Shown here: in pieces, positions 12,101 to 24,033 of the stretch
Layout: every line of letters starts with the position of its first letter
Numbering within the stretch: the first letter of the stretch is position 1
Source of the DNA: Cycas panzhihuaensis
Taxonomy: Eukaryota; Cycadophyta
NCBI GenBank assembly: GCA_023213395.1
Contig: CM041465.1
Location: forward strand, 226,369,741 to 226,433,740
Reading direction: 5' to 3'
Length of the DNA: 64,000 nucleotides
Program-made: the position numbers and the translations under genes
Notes under the pieces: model-generated
The model's input: the letters and a program-made list of their open reading frames with translations, nothing else
Databases searched by the model: none
Told to the model about the DNA's origin: nothing

Positions 12101-13329
12101 GATGATATTTAGGTAGTTAGTTTAGTTCTTAATAACATAATATTACTCTTAACACCTTGGTTGTAACAAAATAGAGGAATCATTGTAAGCAAAGAGAGAT
12201 TTCATCATCTTCTACCTCTTAATGGCTTTCTTTCTTATTCCTCCTTAGAGAAATCATTGTAATTAGGGATTGCAAGTCTTTAGCCATTTAGATAATAAGT
12301 ATTTTAGGTTTAGTAGCTAGGTACATTTTTATCTTTAAGGCTTTAAAGCTTGTAAGTTTTGTTCATAAGTTTTGCAAGTGCAATTGAGGGAGTGCTAGTT
12401 ATATTTGCTCCTCTCTAATTATGTATTTCATGCTATTAATGAATTGGAATTCTATTTAACTAGTCATATATGTTATCTAGATGGATGTTTATGATTGTGT
12501 AATGGCAATTTAGTCTTTCTTTATCTTTGTGTACTCTAAAATGTATTTCAAGTTTGATTTCACTTAAGTTTATACCCTTTATTATTTAAAATTTTTATCA
12601 AGCTTTCATTAACATGGTTTTATCTTTTTTACTTTTAGGTAGTTTATGTGCATCACATATATTTCATCCTATGCTTTCTCCATAAACACTTTTATTTTCA
12701 GTTATCTTAAATTTTTTGTGGTAAAATTTAAGAACACTTTATAGACTATTTTAATTTGCCTTTTAAGAATCTTTTGTTTGAATATCTAACCTTTTGCTTT
12801 TCTCTTTCATTATTTTATTGATTTTAAAAAAAATCTTTTCTACCTATATGGTGTACTTTGCTTTCTTCAACTTAGATTCTTTAAGAAAACCATATATTCA
12901 CTAAAACAAGGCCAAGGGAATTGAAGAACATCTTTATTCCACTTTTGATAAAGAGATTAGATATTCAAATGCTCCTCTTACCTAATCCCTTGAATATAAA
13001 TTTATAGAAGAATAGATTCCATAATCTAGTTAAGGAAATCGAGGGAGTGAGTCCAATTAAGATTCATTTGAAGTAGTTGACCAAGATGTTGATAGGAATC
13101 ATTGTTTATAGGCGAGGATCCTCTTCCATAGTTATAGAGAAGTTCATTGGACCTAGGTGATGGTTTGTATAAGGTCCTAAATAAGGCATGGATTATGATA
13201 CTTAGATTTAAAGGGGATGAATCACCTTTTATAGGGGAACAACATGTTAAATCCCTTCTTCAATAAAGCTCATATGTTTAACATATAACATTCTTACATG
13301 GATATCATACCTTTTGTCCACATGTTAGA
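9123..13329. other. Degraded, mostly unassigned sequence
   Basis: No intact gene is present. At about 10027-10055 the sequence TTTTGGTGACCATAATGGGGAC looks like the start of a Ty3/gypsy leader. A gag-like fragment follows at 10170-10400 and is listed separately. The rest (10.4-12.9 kb) is AT-rich, with stops in all frames and nothing I recognise. The left part (9123-10020) could hold an LTR of the gypsy-like element, but I found no partner copy in this window. Confidence 0.4.
10170..10400 (+). pseudogene. Ty3/gypsy-like gag fragment
   Basis: Plus-strand translation gives ESIRDYVKRYKKILMAI, then a Leu/Trp-Phe-containing segment (LEWFLDALN), with stops in between. This is the pattern of the retrotransposon Gag core (an E-S-x-x-D-Y segment with basic residues, then a W-F-x-x-L-segment). 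It matches the same part of the gag at 13.3 kb (ETIQDYIRWFY) only in pattern, so it is a second, separate copy. It lies just downstream of a gypsy-like leader motif (about 10027-10055). The assignment rests on pattern alone. Confidence 0.45.
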
Positions 13330-13514
13330 ATGAGAAGCCTATTTATAGTATTAGTCTTTGCCCAATGCCTCAATTCATGGCTAGGAAGATTTGATGTTTG
13401 TCTTTAAGTCTAAGTATCTTTATAAAAAGACTATGCTCATATTGGTTAAGAAGCTCTTCGATATTAAGAAAAAGCCTAAGGAGACAATCCAAGATTACAT
13501 TAGGTGGTTTTACC
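13330..13514 (+). pseudogene. Ty3/gypsy-like gag, part 1, interrupted by E3
   Basis: The frame reads EDLMFVFKSKYLYKKT, then LVKKLFDIKKKPKETIQDY and IRWFY. This is typical of the retrotransposon Gag domain: an F-x-x-K-Y segment, a basic K-x-x-L-x-x-x-K-Q-like segment, then E-T-x-x-D-Y/F-I-R-x-F. The frame is cut at the TTACC duplication (13510-13514) by E3 and resumes at 23929 as QLLKRR. The N-terminal part further left is too decayed to place. Confidence 0.6.
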
Positions 13515-13906
13515 TATTAGAACATGGTACAAACAAAACATACTCTAATACCAATTGATAGAAATAAAAGTGCATAAATACAGATCACACAGGTCCTAGG
13601 ATCATACTAGATTATAAAACTATGTCATACATGTAGAAATAAAGAATAAATATAAATATGTACATACACAATATAATATATTTGTGTAAAATTACCACCT
13701 CTAAATTATATTATCAAACCTATATATATATATTTATAGTACATTACTCTACTCAAATGTCTAATCATATTTCAAGAGCCACTTAATTAAACAATGACTA
13801 ACAACATCAAGATGTGTGTAAACCATGACCCCCTAATATATATTAAAGGGATAACCACATTGATTTACATAAATTAAACATTTACGTGGGTTAATATTAC
13901 CTAGCA
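13515..13906 (-). repeat. E3 3' LTR
   Basis: This 392-bp copy is paired with 23542-23923. In element orientation it starts TGCTAGGTAATATTAACC and ends ATGTTCTAATA. It contains, 27 bp from its end, an extra primer-binding-site-like stretch (13541-13553, minus strand TGGTATTAGAGTA). Confidence 0.87.
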
Positions 13907-15896
13907 TTCCCCTATTAATACTAAACTATGTCATATAACCACTTCAAATCTTGATGCTAGTTCTATATAAAAGCTAAACATCTACCAAAGCATATGGGTA
14001 ACTAACCATTGTACCCACCAATCCTCTAGAATAGCCTTTCCATACATGGTTTACTAATATTTATCTACTAAACAACATATACTTGCTCCTATTTCATCTC
14101 TTTCAGGCTCTCTTAGTTGAGGTTGCATCTCTAGGAGAAAAATCAAGCTAAAAACCCTTAATTCCATTTACTACATCATGGAACAAACCTACAAAAATGG
14201 TTATTCAACTAGAAACATGTGATAAAATGTCTCTTTTTAAATTATTAACTCCATTTCAATACCCCATTAACTTAATGTTTAAACTTCACACTATTAAAAC
14301 TTCCCTAAAAAATCTTTAAAGTATATTATGTGACCACTTATTTAAAAGCCTTGTGATTTAGTTTTATAATGCATTTTATGACACTCAATTTTGATGTCAT
14401 ATGCGGGATTTATGGTTGTTTCTATGAGCACAAGTGTACTTTTTGAGGAAAAAGTAAAAAAAAAAAAACCCCTTTTAAGTTGCCCCCCAGTCACATTAAA
14501 ACACCTATATGACTAGTTTGGGAGCTATGTGAACTTCATACAATATAAAAAAATATTTTAATTTCATCATTTAAAGTTTATAACATTTAGTTCATAAAAA
14601 ATAAAAATATTTTAATTCAATTTTACCATATGACCTACGTGACTTTTGTGGATATTCCAATGACTCCCATGACTTGATCTTTAGCTATTACTTAGTCTAA
14701 AATAATACTGTAGGGTAAAATAGACCCTTCAAATATAACAATAGCCTTAGTTTTGCCTAAAACTCACTTACAATAGAGAAAACAATATTGTGAAGCACCC
14801 AATTCTTCTCAAATCTATTATAAGGGTGCCCAACATAGAATAGAGTTGTCCAGCCACCACTAGAGCTAATGTATATTATTATTTGTTAGATCCACACTTG
14901 TCGAAGGTACCAAAAACTTCAAAAAAGCACTCAACTTTATGTTTCATCCATTGGGAGGTGCCCAACATAGAGAAAATCCATCCAACTTCTCTTAACTCTG
15001 CCTAACCTTTGATGGAGCTAATCAACAACTAAACAAAGCTCAAAATCATATTAACATGTTGCTAAAACATTGATGTATCCTCTATAATAGATATAGAGGT
15101 AGAATATAAGCAAAACATGAGAAAAAAATGGCCCAAAAATCTATCAAAGTCACACAAATCCTTATCACTCCTTCATATATAATTGTGGCTCTTAAAGTAG
15201 CCTATAACTTCTACCATGACCTCACACCTCCCCTTTACAATCTATTAGAGCTTAGAAATAGGAAAGATCCTTCATCCAATGATCTAAATTTTTTTATCAA
15301 ATAATAATTTTTACCTTTAACTTATTGACAGGATGGTACTATATCTCTCTTAAACCTACAATATTCATTACATATATAATTGGTTAGTGAGCTTCTCATA
15401 CATAGGTTCTCAACATCAATAAGCTCTACATCAAGCCCTAAACATGCTAATTTTTATTAAGACAAGCTAATAGACCATATGCTACTCTCAACATTCCACA
15501 AAACCCTCATTAATCATGGTTTCATTCACAATAAAGGGTAAAATCATGACTTACTTGCCATAACACTAACCTCACTGGAAACACCCATATATGTATTGGC
15601 AAAACATGCAGATAACTAGTCTAATAGAAAAATAAACATGTGACAAACCTTTATGGGATTCGAGATAACTATAACACCTATGCTCTCAACTAGATTTTTT
15701 GCATAAGCACTACCATGCTCTAGGCTTATGACACTAGTATGCTTCTAGGTGCCCTATATAACTATGGTTCAAAACCATCCACAACCTACAACAGAACCAC
15801 ATCTTATAAATAAATAGGCTGCCCATTCACTATTCATAAATAGATATATTAAAATAAGTTCATAATAAACCCTTAATAGATGGACACATTCACAAT
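13907..15896 (-). other. E3 internal domain, no coding capacity seen
   Basis: About 2 kb of AT-rich sequence with stops in every frame. The segment 14440-14560 (with a poly-A run at 14457-14468 and CCCCCCAGTCAC) is similar, in reverse complement, to 8080-8180 of E1. No tRNA-like or protein motif was found. Confidence 0.55.
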
Positions 15897-15901
15897 CTTA
15901 C

Positions 15902-16197
15902 TAAAAGAGTGGATTGACCCTTCATATTTATGCACTAAACATAAAGGCAAATATGGGAGTAAGAGAAACTTGAGAGAAAAAGAGTAGCTCTCACAAAATG
16001 GGGAGGTAAGAATGAGCCTCCTCTATTGTGCTTTTACTTCTATATTGAGAAATAGAGCATTATAGTTAGGTGAAATGAAATTATACAAAATGCACATGAA
16101 AGTGCATTTCACTTAAGTGATCTAATTTAAAGTTCACTTAGGACCCTTTTTAGAAATAATTAACTAATGTAATGACCTTGTGACATTAACCTTTTCA
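15902..16197 (-). repeat. E4 3' LTR
   Basis: This 296-bp repeat matches 23180-23477, with shared blocks such as GAGAAAAAGAGT and TTCACTTAAGTGATCTAATTT. Its outer flank is CTTAC. Confidence 0.87.
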
Positions 16198-16629
16198 ATC
16201 TCCCCCTTAATAGTAGAAGGCCATTTCACTATATTTTATTCTATCCTATAAGGTCTTCATTTGAGCCTCTTATAAAGTAAACTACTATAACACTTTTGTG
16301 GGAAACCCTCATGGGGAAGAAAATCCACAGATTTTCTAATCTACTAATCTGGATCAGACGACTCTTTAAATAAAGCCAGATAGCTAATCAGTACAATGAA
16401 TTTTGTAGTTGAAATCTACTGAGTCTCCATATAACATTTGGTCATCCCCCATGCCCTTTTGGGTTTTCATAGGTTCTAATTTTCTAAAATGATACAACCC
16501 TTATCCTATCATGCCCATAAGGGATTTTCATGAATGGGACAGAGTAGAGACTTACTCTTGTCCTTCTGTGCCTATAAGGGGTTTTTACTAATAAGACAGA
16601 GTATGCTAGTCCTATTGTCATCTCCTTCA

Positions 16630-19600
16630 ATCAGTTAGAGATGGAGGCCCTAAGGCTGAGTTTCTTTTAGAACTATTCAAACTTCACCCTCTTCAGTGGT
16701 TTGGTAAAGATATCAACCACTTGATTTATTGTGGAGCAGCACTCCAGTTGAATTATGCCATCATCAACTAGTTCTCTAATCTTATGGACTTTCATACTTA
16801 TATATTTGGTATGATTATGAAATACATGAATTTTAGCCATTTGGATTATTGATTGATTATCTATATATAAGCTAGTAGAACTTGTTTGGGTGGTATTTAA
16901 TGTATTCAACAATTTTCTAAGCCATATCACCTCCTTGCTTTTCTTAGAAGCAACAATATATCTAGCTTCGACAGTTAAGTCTACACTTATCTTCTACCGT
17001 CTAGATCTCCATGATATTAGTGCTATTCTAAGAAATGTTATGTACCTAGGCATAGATCTTCGTGTGTCTTTATCTCTAGCAAAGTCTGAGTCTGTGTATG
17101 CATAAAGTTTAAATTCTGCATTAGATTCATACAATAAACCATATTTGCTGGTCATCTTTAGGTACCTTAACACTCGTATTATAGCTTGCTAGTGATTCTA
17201 CTTAGGATTTGTCATGAATCTTGTAAAAATACTTATAGAGTGTGCAATATCTAGCCTTGTGTTAGTAGTATAGATGAGACTACCTACAAGTCACCGATAG
17301 AGTGTTGCGTCTGCCTCCCTAGTGTCACCATCAACTTAGAGTTTAATATTAGGTTCCATAGGTATATCCATTTGTCGAACATCTTCCAACTAAAACTTTG
17401 TTAAAAGATCATTGATATATTTTTCTTAGGAGGGAAATATTTTTCCATTCTTTTAAGTTGCTTCAATTCCCAAGTAATATTTCATCAACCCAAGGTTAGA
17501 TAATTCAAAAGTTTTAGCAAGGCCCTTATTCAGCTAGCTGATTACTTGTTCACTATTTCCCATTATAATCATATCATCTATAAAGACTAAAAGGTAAGTG
17601 ACTTTATCATCTTGGCGCTTAATAAATAATGTTACATCAATATCTTGATAGTTACAAACATCATATCTAAGTTACCTCATTTTTAGATAACTTGGTAAAC
17701 CACATACGAGGGCCTTATTTTAGGTTATACAAGGACTTTATGAGCCTGTAAATCTTATAGTCTTGATCAACAATTTCGTATCCTTTTGGCTGAGCCATAT
17801 AAATTTCTTCTTTAAGGTCCCCATTGAGAAATATGGTCTTAACATTGAGTTGGTATATTTTCTAACCCTGTTGAGTAACCAAGGCTATAAAAGTTCTGAT
17901 TGTAGGCCACTTAGTTGTAGGAGCAAAGATTTCAGTGTAGTTGATATCTTCTCTTTATGTGAATCCTTTTGCTACCAACCTCACCTTATGTTTTTCTAGA
18001 GTACCATCTAATATGTACTTGCTTTTGAGCACTCATTTATTTTGAACTACCTTTCTTCTAAGTGGTAGATCAACAAGCTCCCATATATTATTCTTGATAA
18101 TAGATTAGTACTCTTTGTTTATAGAATTTCTCCAAACTACATGCTTTACAACTTCTTGGTATGTTAGGGGCTCTTCATTAAGAGCAAGATGTAGTTCTAC
18201 TAGTTCAAGCTCAATGGAAAGTGATTCATGCATCCTTGCTCTTTGGGCAATTATAGTGCAAGTTTTTCTTACATCATCTAGTCGCATGTGCTTGTGTAAC
18301 TGGTAGGTTTCACAAAAACCTCGAGTTAGGAATGAGGTTTTCATTTCCATAGCCTCTTAGTCTTCATTTTGATCTTGAAAAGTATCATGTGAAATGTTTG
18401 GTATGGAGGAAGTTGACGATGTTGGAGAAGATAGGCTAGCCACTAATGTTGGAGAAGATGATCCTTCTACTATGGCTTTGCCTTTGTTAACTTAGCTATT
18501 CATAAATGATAGAGTTAGATGTAAATATGTTGGTTAGGAATCATAACTTGTATCCTCTGAGGCTCTATATTAGATTCTAAGATTTTGAGCAACTGTTGAG
18601 CATCTCCCTCTCTAAATTTTAGAATCTATAGATCAAATTCAGTAGCATTATTAAATTGATATGAAGATATCTTAGAGTTAGGTCTGAGTAATTGATCTTC
18701 AATCTTTAAAAAGATAATTTCTCTAGTGATGATAAGTTTACATTATGAAGGTATAAAAACCTTATATCCTTTTTTGTCCATAGGGTATCCAACAAAGATA
18801 CCTTTGAGGGCTTTATCTTAGAGCTTGTTTTTGTGTTTCTCTAGAATGTGAGCATAACAAGTAGAGCCAAAAATTTTGAAGTAGGAGATAGAGGGGATTT
18901 CTCCATACTACATTTCATGTGGAGAGGGGCCGAGCTTGGAGGGACTAACAATGTTGATGCAATACACAACAATCTAAATAGCCTCATCCCAAAGATAGAT
19001 AAGGACGTTCTTATATACCAGCATAGTATGAGCTATGTTCATGATGGTCCTATTCATGCACTCAGTAACTTTATTTTGCTGGAGTATACCTGCAATAATG
19101 GTATGATATTTAATTCCATGTTGACGTAGGTACACTTTAAACTCATTTGATGTGTACTCACCACCATTGTTAGTCCTGAGTATTTTGATCTTGAATCCAG
19201 ATTTATTTTCCATGTAGGCCTTGAAAGCTTGAAATATAGAAAAAGCTTCATCTTTCTTTGCAAGAAAAACAACCTATACTTTTTTGGTAAAATCATTAAT
19301 GAAAGTAATATAGTACCACTTCTATTTGAGAGAAGGGATGGGCATAAGACCACATATATCTGAGTGTATAATCTACAAAGGTTAGTTAGATTTCTACTAA
19401 CTACAAAGAAAGGGTTCTCTTTGAGATTTGGTAATGATACATGCTTCGCATTTGAAGGGCTTAGAGGAGAGCCTAGGCATACCAGGAGGAGTGACATATA
19501 GTTCTTTTAAATGATTAATTTTGATATGGCCCATATAAGTATGCTATAGGGTCATTTGGGATAACATTTGAGGAATCAGGGTTATGGTAAAAGTAGAGTC

Positions 19601-21190
19601 ATCATCAACATAGTTAGCTTCAGAGGATAGTGAGCCAGTTAGGTGAAAATACTTGGCATTAAGAATTTTGGTCATAACCACATCATTTGAAGGAGGGTGA
19701 ATGACACAAAGAGTTTGATTATTTATAGTTACACTCAAATCAAAACCATGAGAGAAAAGGATAAACAAGGAAAGTAGGTTCTACTTTAGAGCAAGAATAT
19801 ATAAAACATCAACAAGGGTAAAATCTGGAAGGCCTAGGAGTTTCAGGTAAATAGTTCCAAGTCCTTAGACTCGCTGAGATGATTTATCAACTATGCGTAT
19901 AACACCACAAACTTTAGAGTCAAAATCTTGAAAGAACTAGCAATGACAAGTTATGTGTTGTGTTGCTCCAGTATCCATGATCCAAGATGAAGTATTTGAG
20001 GTGGTACTATTTGCAAATCCAAGTGGTGAAGGCAAAAGTGAATAAGAATAGCTATAATGAGCCTTGATATACTTAGTGGATCTATCAACAATATTTGATG
20101 AAGTGGTCCCAATGCTTTGAAGGTATGTATGAGCAAATTGCATTCCACCAAAAGCATCTTCAAAAGAAGTATTATCAACATTATGTGCACCATGGCGTTG
20201 TTGATAGCTTGGTAGTTTATTGGTGGTAGTTCGATAATTTTTGGTATAGTTTCTTTTTCTATTATACCTTTGGCATACAATTATTTAATTTCCAGTTCTA
20301 TAAGAAGTATTGGGCTAGTTGGATTATCTCTAATTACTGGATCTAGGTCCAAGTTGATTATTTTAGCCTCAACCTTGAGACTATTTTTGTTAAAGTTGAG
20401 GAGCCTATTGACCAAGAGGACTTTGTCCTTATTGTCTACCTTTGACTCTTCCATGAGAATTATTGCCTCTACAATAGTATTGACCTTGACTTTTAGTATA
20501 ATAATGATCTTCTTCTGCTTCAAAAGCAACATCAGTTAGATCAAATATAGTGGCAAAGTTGGTATCAAATGTCTTATCAAATTCAATAAACTTATCAGTA
20601 AGATCCTCAAAGTTTAATGTCTTCAAAGTGCCACTAGATTGAAGACTTCCTAATAGATTTTTATAATCTAGGATATGGAGATATGACTGAATCAAGAAAG
20701 CCCATGTAATACATTGAGTTTTGAAATCTTTATCAATGGCTTGCTTGATTAGACGAAGGAGATTGATTATCTTACTTGCATATCTTTTTTCCATTTTCAA
20801 TTTGTTTATCTTTAGTATTAAGTGAATAAAGTCTGATTTAGTGTTAAAGTTTTTCTTAATAACTTCAAGAACTTTCCATATTATATCATGTACAGCTTCA
20901 TCAATGAGATTATGCAAGGAATAATTAGTAACAAGAAGTATCCCTGCACAGATTTTATCATCATCAAGTTCCCATTGGTGTTTAGCTATAACTTTAGTAG
21001 GAGCAGTTGGAACACCTCCTCTAGAAGTAACTGAGGTAGATGTAGCTAAAATAAATGGTATAGGTTACAAGTGATCTATTTAAAGACCTTCATACTTTAT
21101 AGCATTTCTAATACCAGTGAACCACATATCCTAATTTTCTTTCTTTTTAAGAATGCATCTTATATTTTGCTTGAACTATGAAGACATGGT
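16630..21190 (-). pseudogene. E4 gag-pol polyprotein, broken copia pseudogene
   Basis: Read on the minus strand, Gag starts near ATG 21190-21188 (MSS, then FKQNIRCILKKKEN) and runs to about 20280. The protease active site (SWIMDTGATQHIT) lies at about 19975-19940. The integrase (19500-18970) shows ILRTNNGGEYTSNEF and QQNKVTECMNRT, with the D of LRTDNGG replaced by N. The reverse transcriptase (about 18350-17150) has the box LLVFIDDMIIMG near 17600-17565. RNase H ends at 16670 with TKYISMKVHKIREL and DIFTKPLKRVKFE. In-frame stops and frame changes break it throughout. The role is that of any copia polyprotein, and it is not expected to be active. Confidence 0.9.
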
Positions 21191-21347
21191 GTCTTTTGAG
21201 AAAGGAAGAAATGAACAAGGGACTATAAAAGTGATGGTAATAAATGACCAATTACTATTTACAAATAGGAGATAGAACGAAGCAATGTAGTAGAAGGAAG
21301 AAGAAGTGAGAATGGTTGCTCAAAGATAAAGGGAGAAACTTAAAGAA

Positions 21348-21480
21348 AAGTCACCAACACTTATGACAAATATTAATCTAACGTAGTAGGAATATGAGAA
21401 GCACAATGATGAAAATTGGCCACTAACACTTATGGTAAATATTAACATGATGCAGAAGGAATATGAAAATTACTATGATT
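21348..21480. repeat. Two-copy tandem repeat of about 67 bp
   Basis: The stretch CACCAACACTTATGACAAAT..GGAATATGAGAA is followed at once by a diverged copy, CACTAACACTTATGGTAAAT..GGAATATGAAAA. It lies in the leader of E4, just upstream of gag. Confidence 0.65.
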
Positions 21481-22344
21481 ATGATTACACTATAGATCAC
21501 TTTTTACAAATAAGCAAGTGATCAATATACAAGACTGTAGGCCAATATAGAAGCTAACATCATTGGGTATATATAACTTAAAACTCAAATGTATGATGCA
21601 TAATCAACCCAATAACCTCTAACTTATGTCCAATATGTAGTTGAGGTTGTTAAAGGGATGCCTAGGCTTCTAGTAGAATTAAGTTGGCCTTCATCCACAA
21701 TACCCGCAATTATGCTTGGTGATGAAATCTAAGTCATAATGGAGCCCAGGTACTCCTAATCCTCACATAGTTCACCAATGAGAAACTATATACCTCCTCT
21801 AAAGTGTGGCTCGTACATACTCATGGCTATTACAAATATTAGATTAGGTATATTTTAATCTTGTATTTAAAATTTTAGTTTTCTTAGTTGGTTATTAGGA
21901 TGATCCCTGATTGAGGCATGATGGTATGACTAACCAAACTTTACCAATATTCTAGTTCAGTCCAGTCCCAACTTGAAACCCACATCTCCTTTATGGCATA
22001 ACATTTTTCCAACTAAGGTATCTCAACCTTGGCAAGTATATGAATAGGTACAAGATGGCAGAAAATAACATATGTGATTTGTTCATTTTAGGTAGAGTGA
22101 AAAGATTATCAAATTTGCATTAAACACACATATAACTGAAAATAGAATGCTTGCTTTGAATGTCTTTAGAGTGCTTGCTTGAAGTGATTTTGGAATGCTG
22201 AAATTTAATGATAATAAGTGAGTAAGGACACTAGATATTTCTTAGATTTAGGTGTTTTTTACTCACTTTTACAATGGGCTTTTAAGCTTTATAAAAAGAA
22301 GGAAGAAAATTTCTTTACTCTTTTTTTTTTAATATAAAAAAATA

Positions 22345-22660
22345 ATCTTCACTAAATCAATAATATCTTTCTCCCACAATAATAAAATTAAGTGCTAGTT
22401 TTTGTGATGAAAACTAGGCTTAGAGCTTCATCTTTAAGAAGTGGAATTAGGTCCAAATGAGTTCTAAAAAATTTTTGGCAGTCTCACAAAGTAGAAGAAT
22501 ATATTTTTCTAGAATTCTTACTAAAAATAACTGTTATTCACTAAAAAATAATAACTTTCTCATACGACATCGAAATTAGGTGCTGGTTTTTGTGATGGAA
22601 AGTAGACTTAGAACCTCATCTTTATAAATTTAGAATTAAGTAAATTGGATCTCTATAGAA
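22345..22660. repeat. Diverged tandem repeat of about 190 bp, two units
   Basis: Two copies share the pattern AATAATATCTTTCTC..AAATTA-GTGCTGGTTTTTGTGATGGAAA..CTTAGA-CCTCATCTTTA (22350-22480 and 22540-22660). A third, weaker copy may start near 22725. They lie in the E4 leader. Confidence 0.6.
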
Positions 22661-23179
22661 GATTTTACAAACCTATGAATTTCAATAAGCAAATTTTATT
22701 TCTGTAGAAATTTTAGCTTGCTAATATCTCATTAACACATGATACCATATAAAATTTCCATCATTTTTTGATCACCAAGATCCCAAAATAGGTAAGGTGA
22801 GAGCATACAATGATAGATGTTTTAAATAGCTTCAAATTATTTAAAAAAATGGGTAAAACCCCCCCTTATAATCATTCTTTTAAAAACTAGAAAAATTTCA
22901 GCAATATTTCCTCTTGTTAAATGGATAAAAAGAGGGGAAAGAAAAGAAGAATGAGATAGCATAAATGGTCACCAAAGGATTAAAATACTTAGGCCTTACA
23001 ACTCCTTGTATTATGCTTCTAAACCTGAAAAAGAGAAAGGGAAAGTAAATAATACTAAATATGCTATAATAAAAACTAAAAAATATTTCTAAATCCACTT
23101 TCACAATCTCCTTCACCACATGGATTATGGGGGAGAAGGAAGTGATGGCTCCATTGGAAGTGCAAGTGAGGAATATGCA

Positions 23180-23477
23180 TGAAAAAAATAGATCTATCCT
23201 TCATCTCTATGCACTAAACACAAAGATAAACATAGGAGGAAAAGAGACTTAAGAGAAAAAGAGTGGCTCTCACAAAATAGGAAGGTAAGAATAGGCCTTC
23301 TCTATTGAGCTTTTACTTTTATATTGAGAGAGGGAGCATTAGAGTTAGGTGAAATGAAATTACACATAATGCACATGAAATTACATTTCACTTAAGTGAT
23401 CTAATTTAAAGTTTACTTAAGACCCTTTTTAGAAATAATCAACTAATGTAATGACCTTATGACATTAACCCTTTTCA
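23180..23477 (-). repeat. E4 5' LTR
   Basis: This 298-bp partner of 15902-16197 has CTTAT as its outer flank. It lies 59 bp inside the 5' end of E3's internal domain. Confidence 0.87.
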
Positions 23478-23526
23478 CTTATAGCCTAATTGGGGTCAAT
23501 AACATACTTGAACTAAGGCTATAATT

Positions 23527-23539
23527 GACTTTAATACCA
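23527..23539 (-). other. E3 primer-binding site
   Basis: On the minus strand this reads TGGTATTAAAGTC, two bases inside the right E3 LTR. It matches the first part of the initiator-Met-tRNA complement TGGTATCAGAGC. Confidence 0.65.
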
Positions 23540-23541
23540 AT

Positions 23542-23923
23542 TGTTAGAACATAGTATAAGTAAAAAAATACTCTAATACTAATTGATAAAAATAAAAGTA
23601 CATAAGCACATATCACATAGGTCCTAGGATTATACAAGATTATGAGACTATCCCATATAATTGAATATAAAAAAATAAGCATAAATATATACATACATAA
23701 AATAACATATTTATGGAAAATAGCCACCTCTAAATTGTATTACTAAACCTATGTATATTGATAGTACATTACATTATCTAGCTATTTGATCATATTCTAT
23801 GAACCACTTATTCAACCAATGACTAATAAGATATGTATACATATGCCCCCCTAGTATATAGTAAAGGGATAATCACATTGATTTACATCAATAAATATTT
23901 CTATCGGTTAACATTACCTAATA
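23542..23923 (-). repeat. E3 5' LTR
   Basis: This 382-bp partner of 13515-13906 ends in TGTTCTAACA (minus strand) next to the primer-binding site. It also carries the internal primer-binding-site-like copy (23569-23581). Confidence 0.87.
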
Positions 23924-23928
23924 TTACC

Positions 23929-24028
23929 AACTACTAAAGAGAAGAGGGAATGATTTATCAAAAGTCTAAATAATGAGATTAGAGTGATTGTAGTCCATAA
24001 ATTCTTAGATAGCATAGAGTAAGCCTAA
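23929..24028 (+). pseudogene. Ty3/gypsy-like gag, part 2, between E3 and E5
   Basis: The frame of part 1 resumes after the TTACC duplication with QLLKRRGNDLSKV. After a local frame change it runs NNEIRVIVVHKFLDSIE, a hydrophobic stretch expected next in Gag. It is cut again at AGATT (24029-24033) by E5 and continues at 52644. Confidence 0.6.
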
Positions 24029-24033
24029 AGATT

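Larger units (their letters stand above)
21195..23179 (-). other. E4 long untranslated leader
   Basis: About 2 kb lies between the E4 5' LTR and gag, against a few hundred bases or less in E8 and E9. It holds the tandem copies at 21348-21480 and 22345-22660. It has no gag-like frame, and no TGGTATCAGAGC-type site lies next to the LTR. An unrecognised insertion inside the leader is possible. Confidence 0.5.
15902..23477 (-). mobile_element. E4: copia-order LTR retrotransposon nested in E3
   Basis: Repeats of 296 and 298 bp (15902-16197 and 23180-23477) are flanked by CTTAC (15897-15901) and CTTAT (23478-23482), a 5-bp duplication with one change. In minus orientation the LTR starts TGAAAAGGTTAATGTC and ends TTTTTTTCA. 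A clear purine tract (TTAAGGGGGAGAT, about 16198-16210) precedes the 3' LTR. Gag-pol occupies about 16.63-21.19 kb in copia order. Unusually, about 2 kb separates the 5' LTR from gag, and I see no standard tRNA-Met primer-binding site next to the LTR. Confidence 0.87.
13515..23923 (-). mobile_element. E3: small non-autonomous LTR retroelement hosting E4
   Basis: Direct repeats at 13515-13906 and 23542-23923 are flanked by a perfect duplication, TTACC (13510-13514 and 23924-23928). On the minus strand a primer-binding-site-like TGGTATTAAAGTC (23527-23539) adjoins the right repeat. A purine tract (TTAATAGGGGAA, 13907-13918) adjoins the left one. After removing E4 (15902-23477) with its 5-bp duplication the element is about 2.8 kb, with about 2 kb of internal DNA and no gag or pol. 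The insertion splits a gypsy-like gag whose frame continues on the other side, which confirms the boundaries. Confidence 0.87.

Noticed and set aside
22290-22770. Possible CRISPR-like or satellite array
   Set aside because: Only two clear, diverged units of about 190 bp are present, with no spacer pattern; it is a simple tandem duplication in a retroelement leader.
23479-23727. Minus-strand open frame of 82 codons with a hydrophobic look
   Set aside because: It spans the junction of E3 leader and LTR and is explained by AT-rich LTR sequence.
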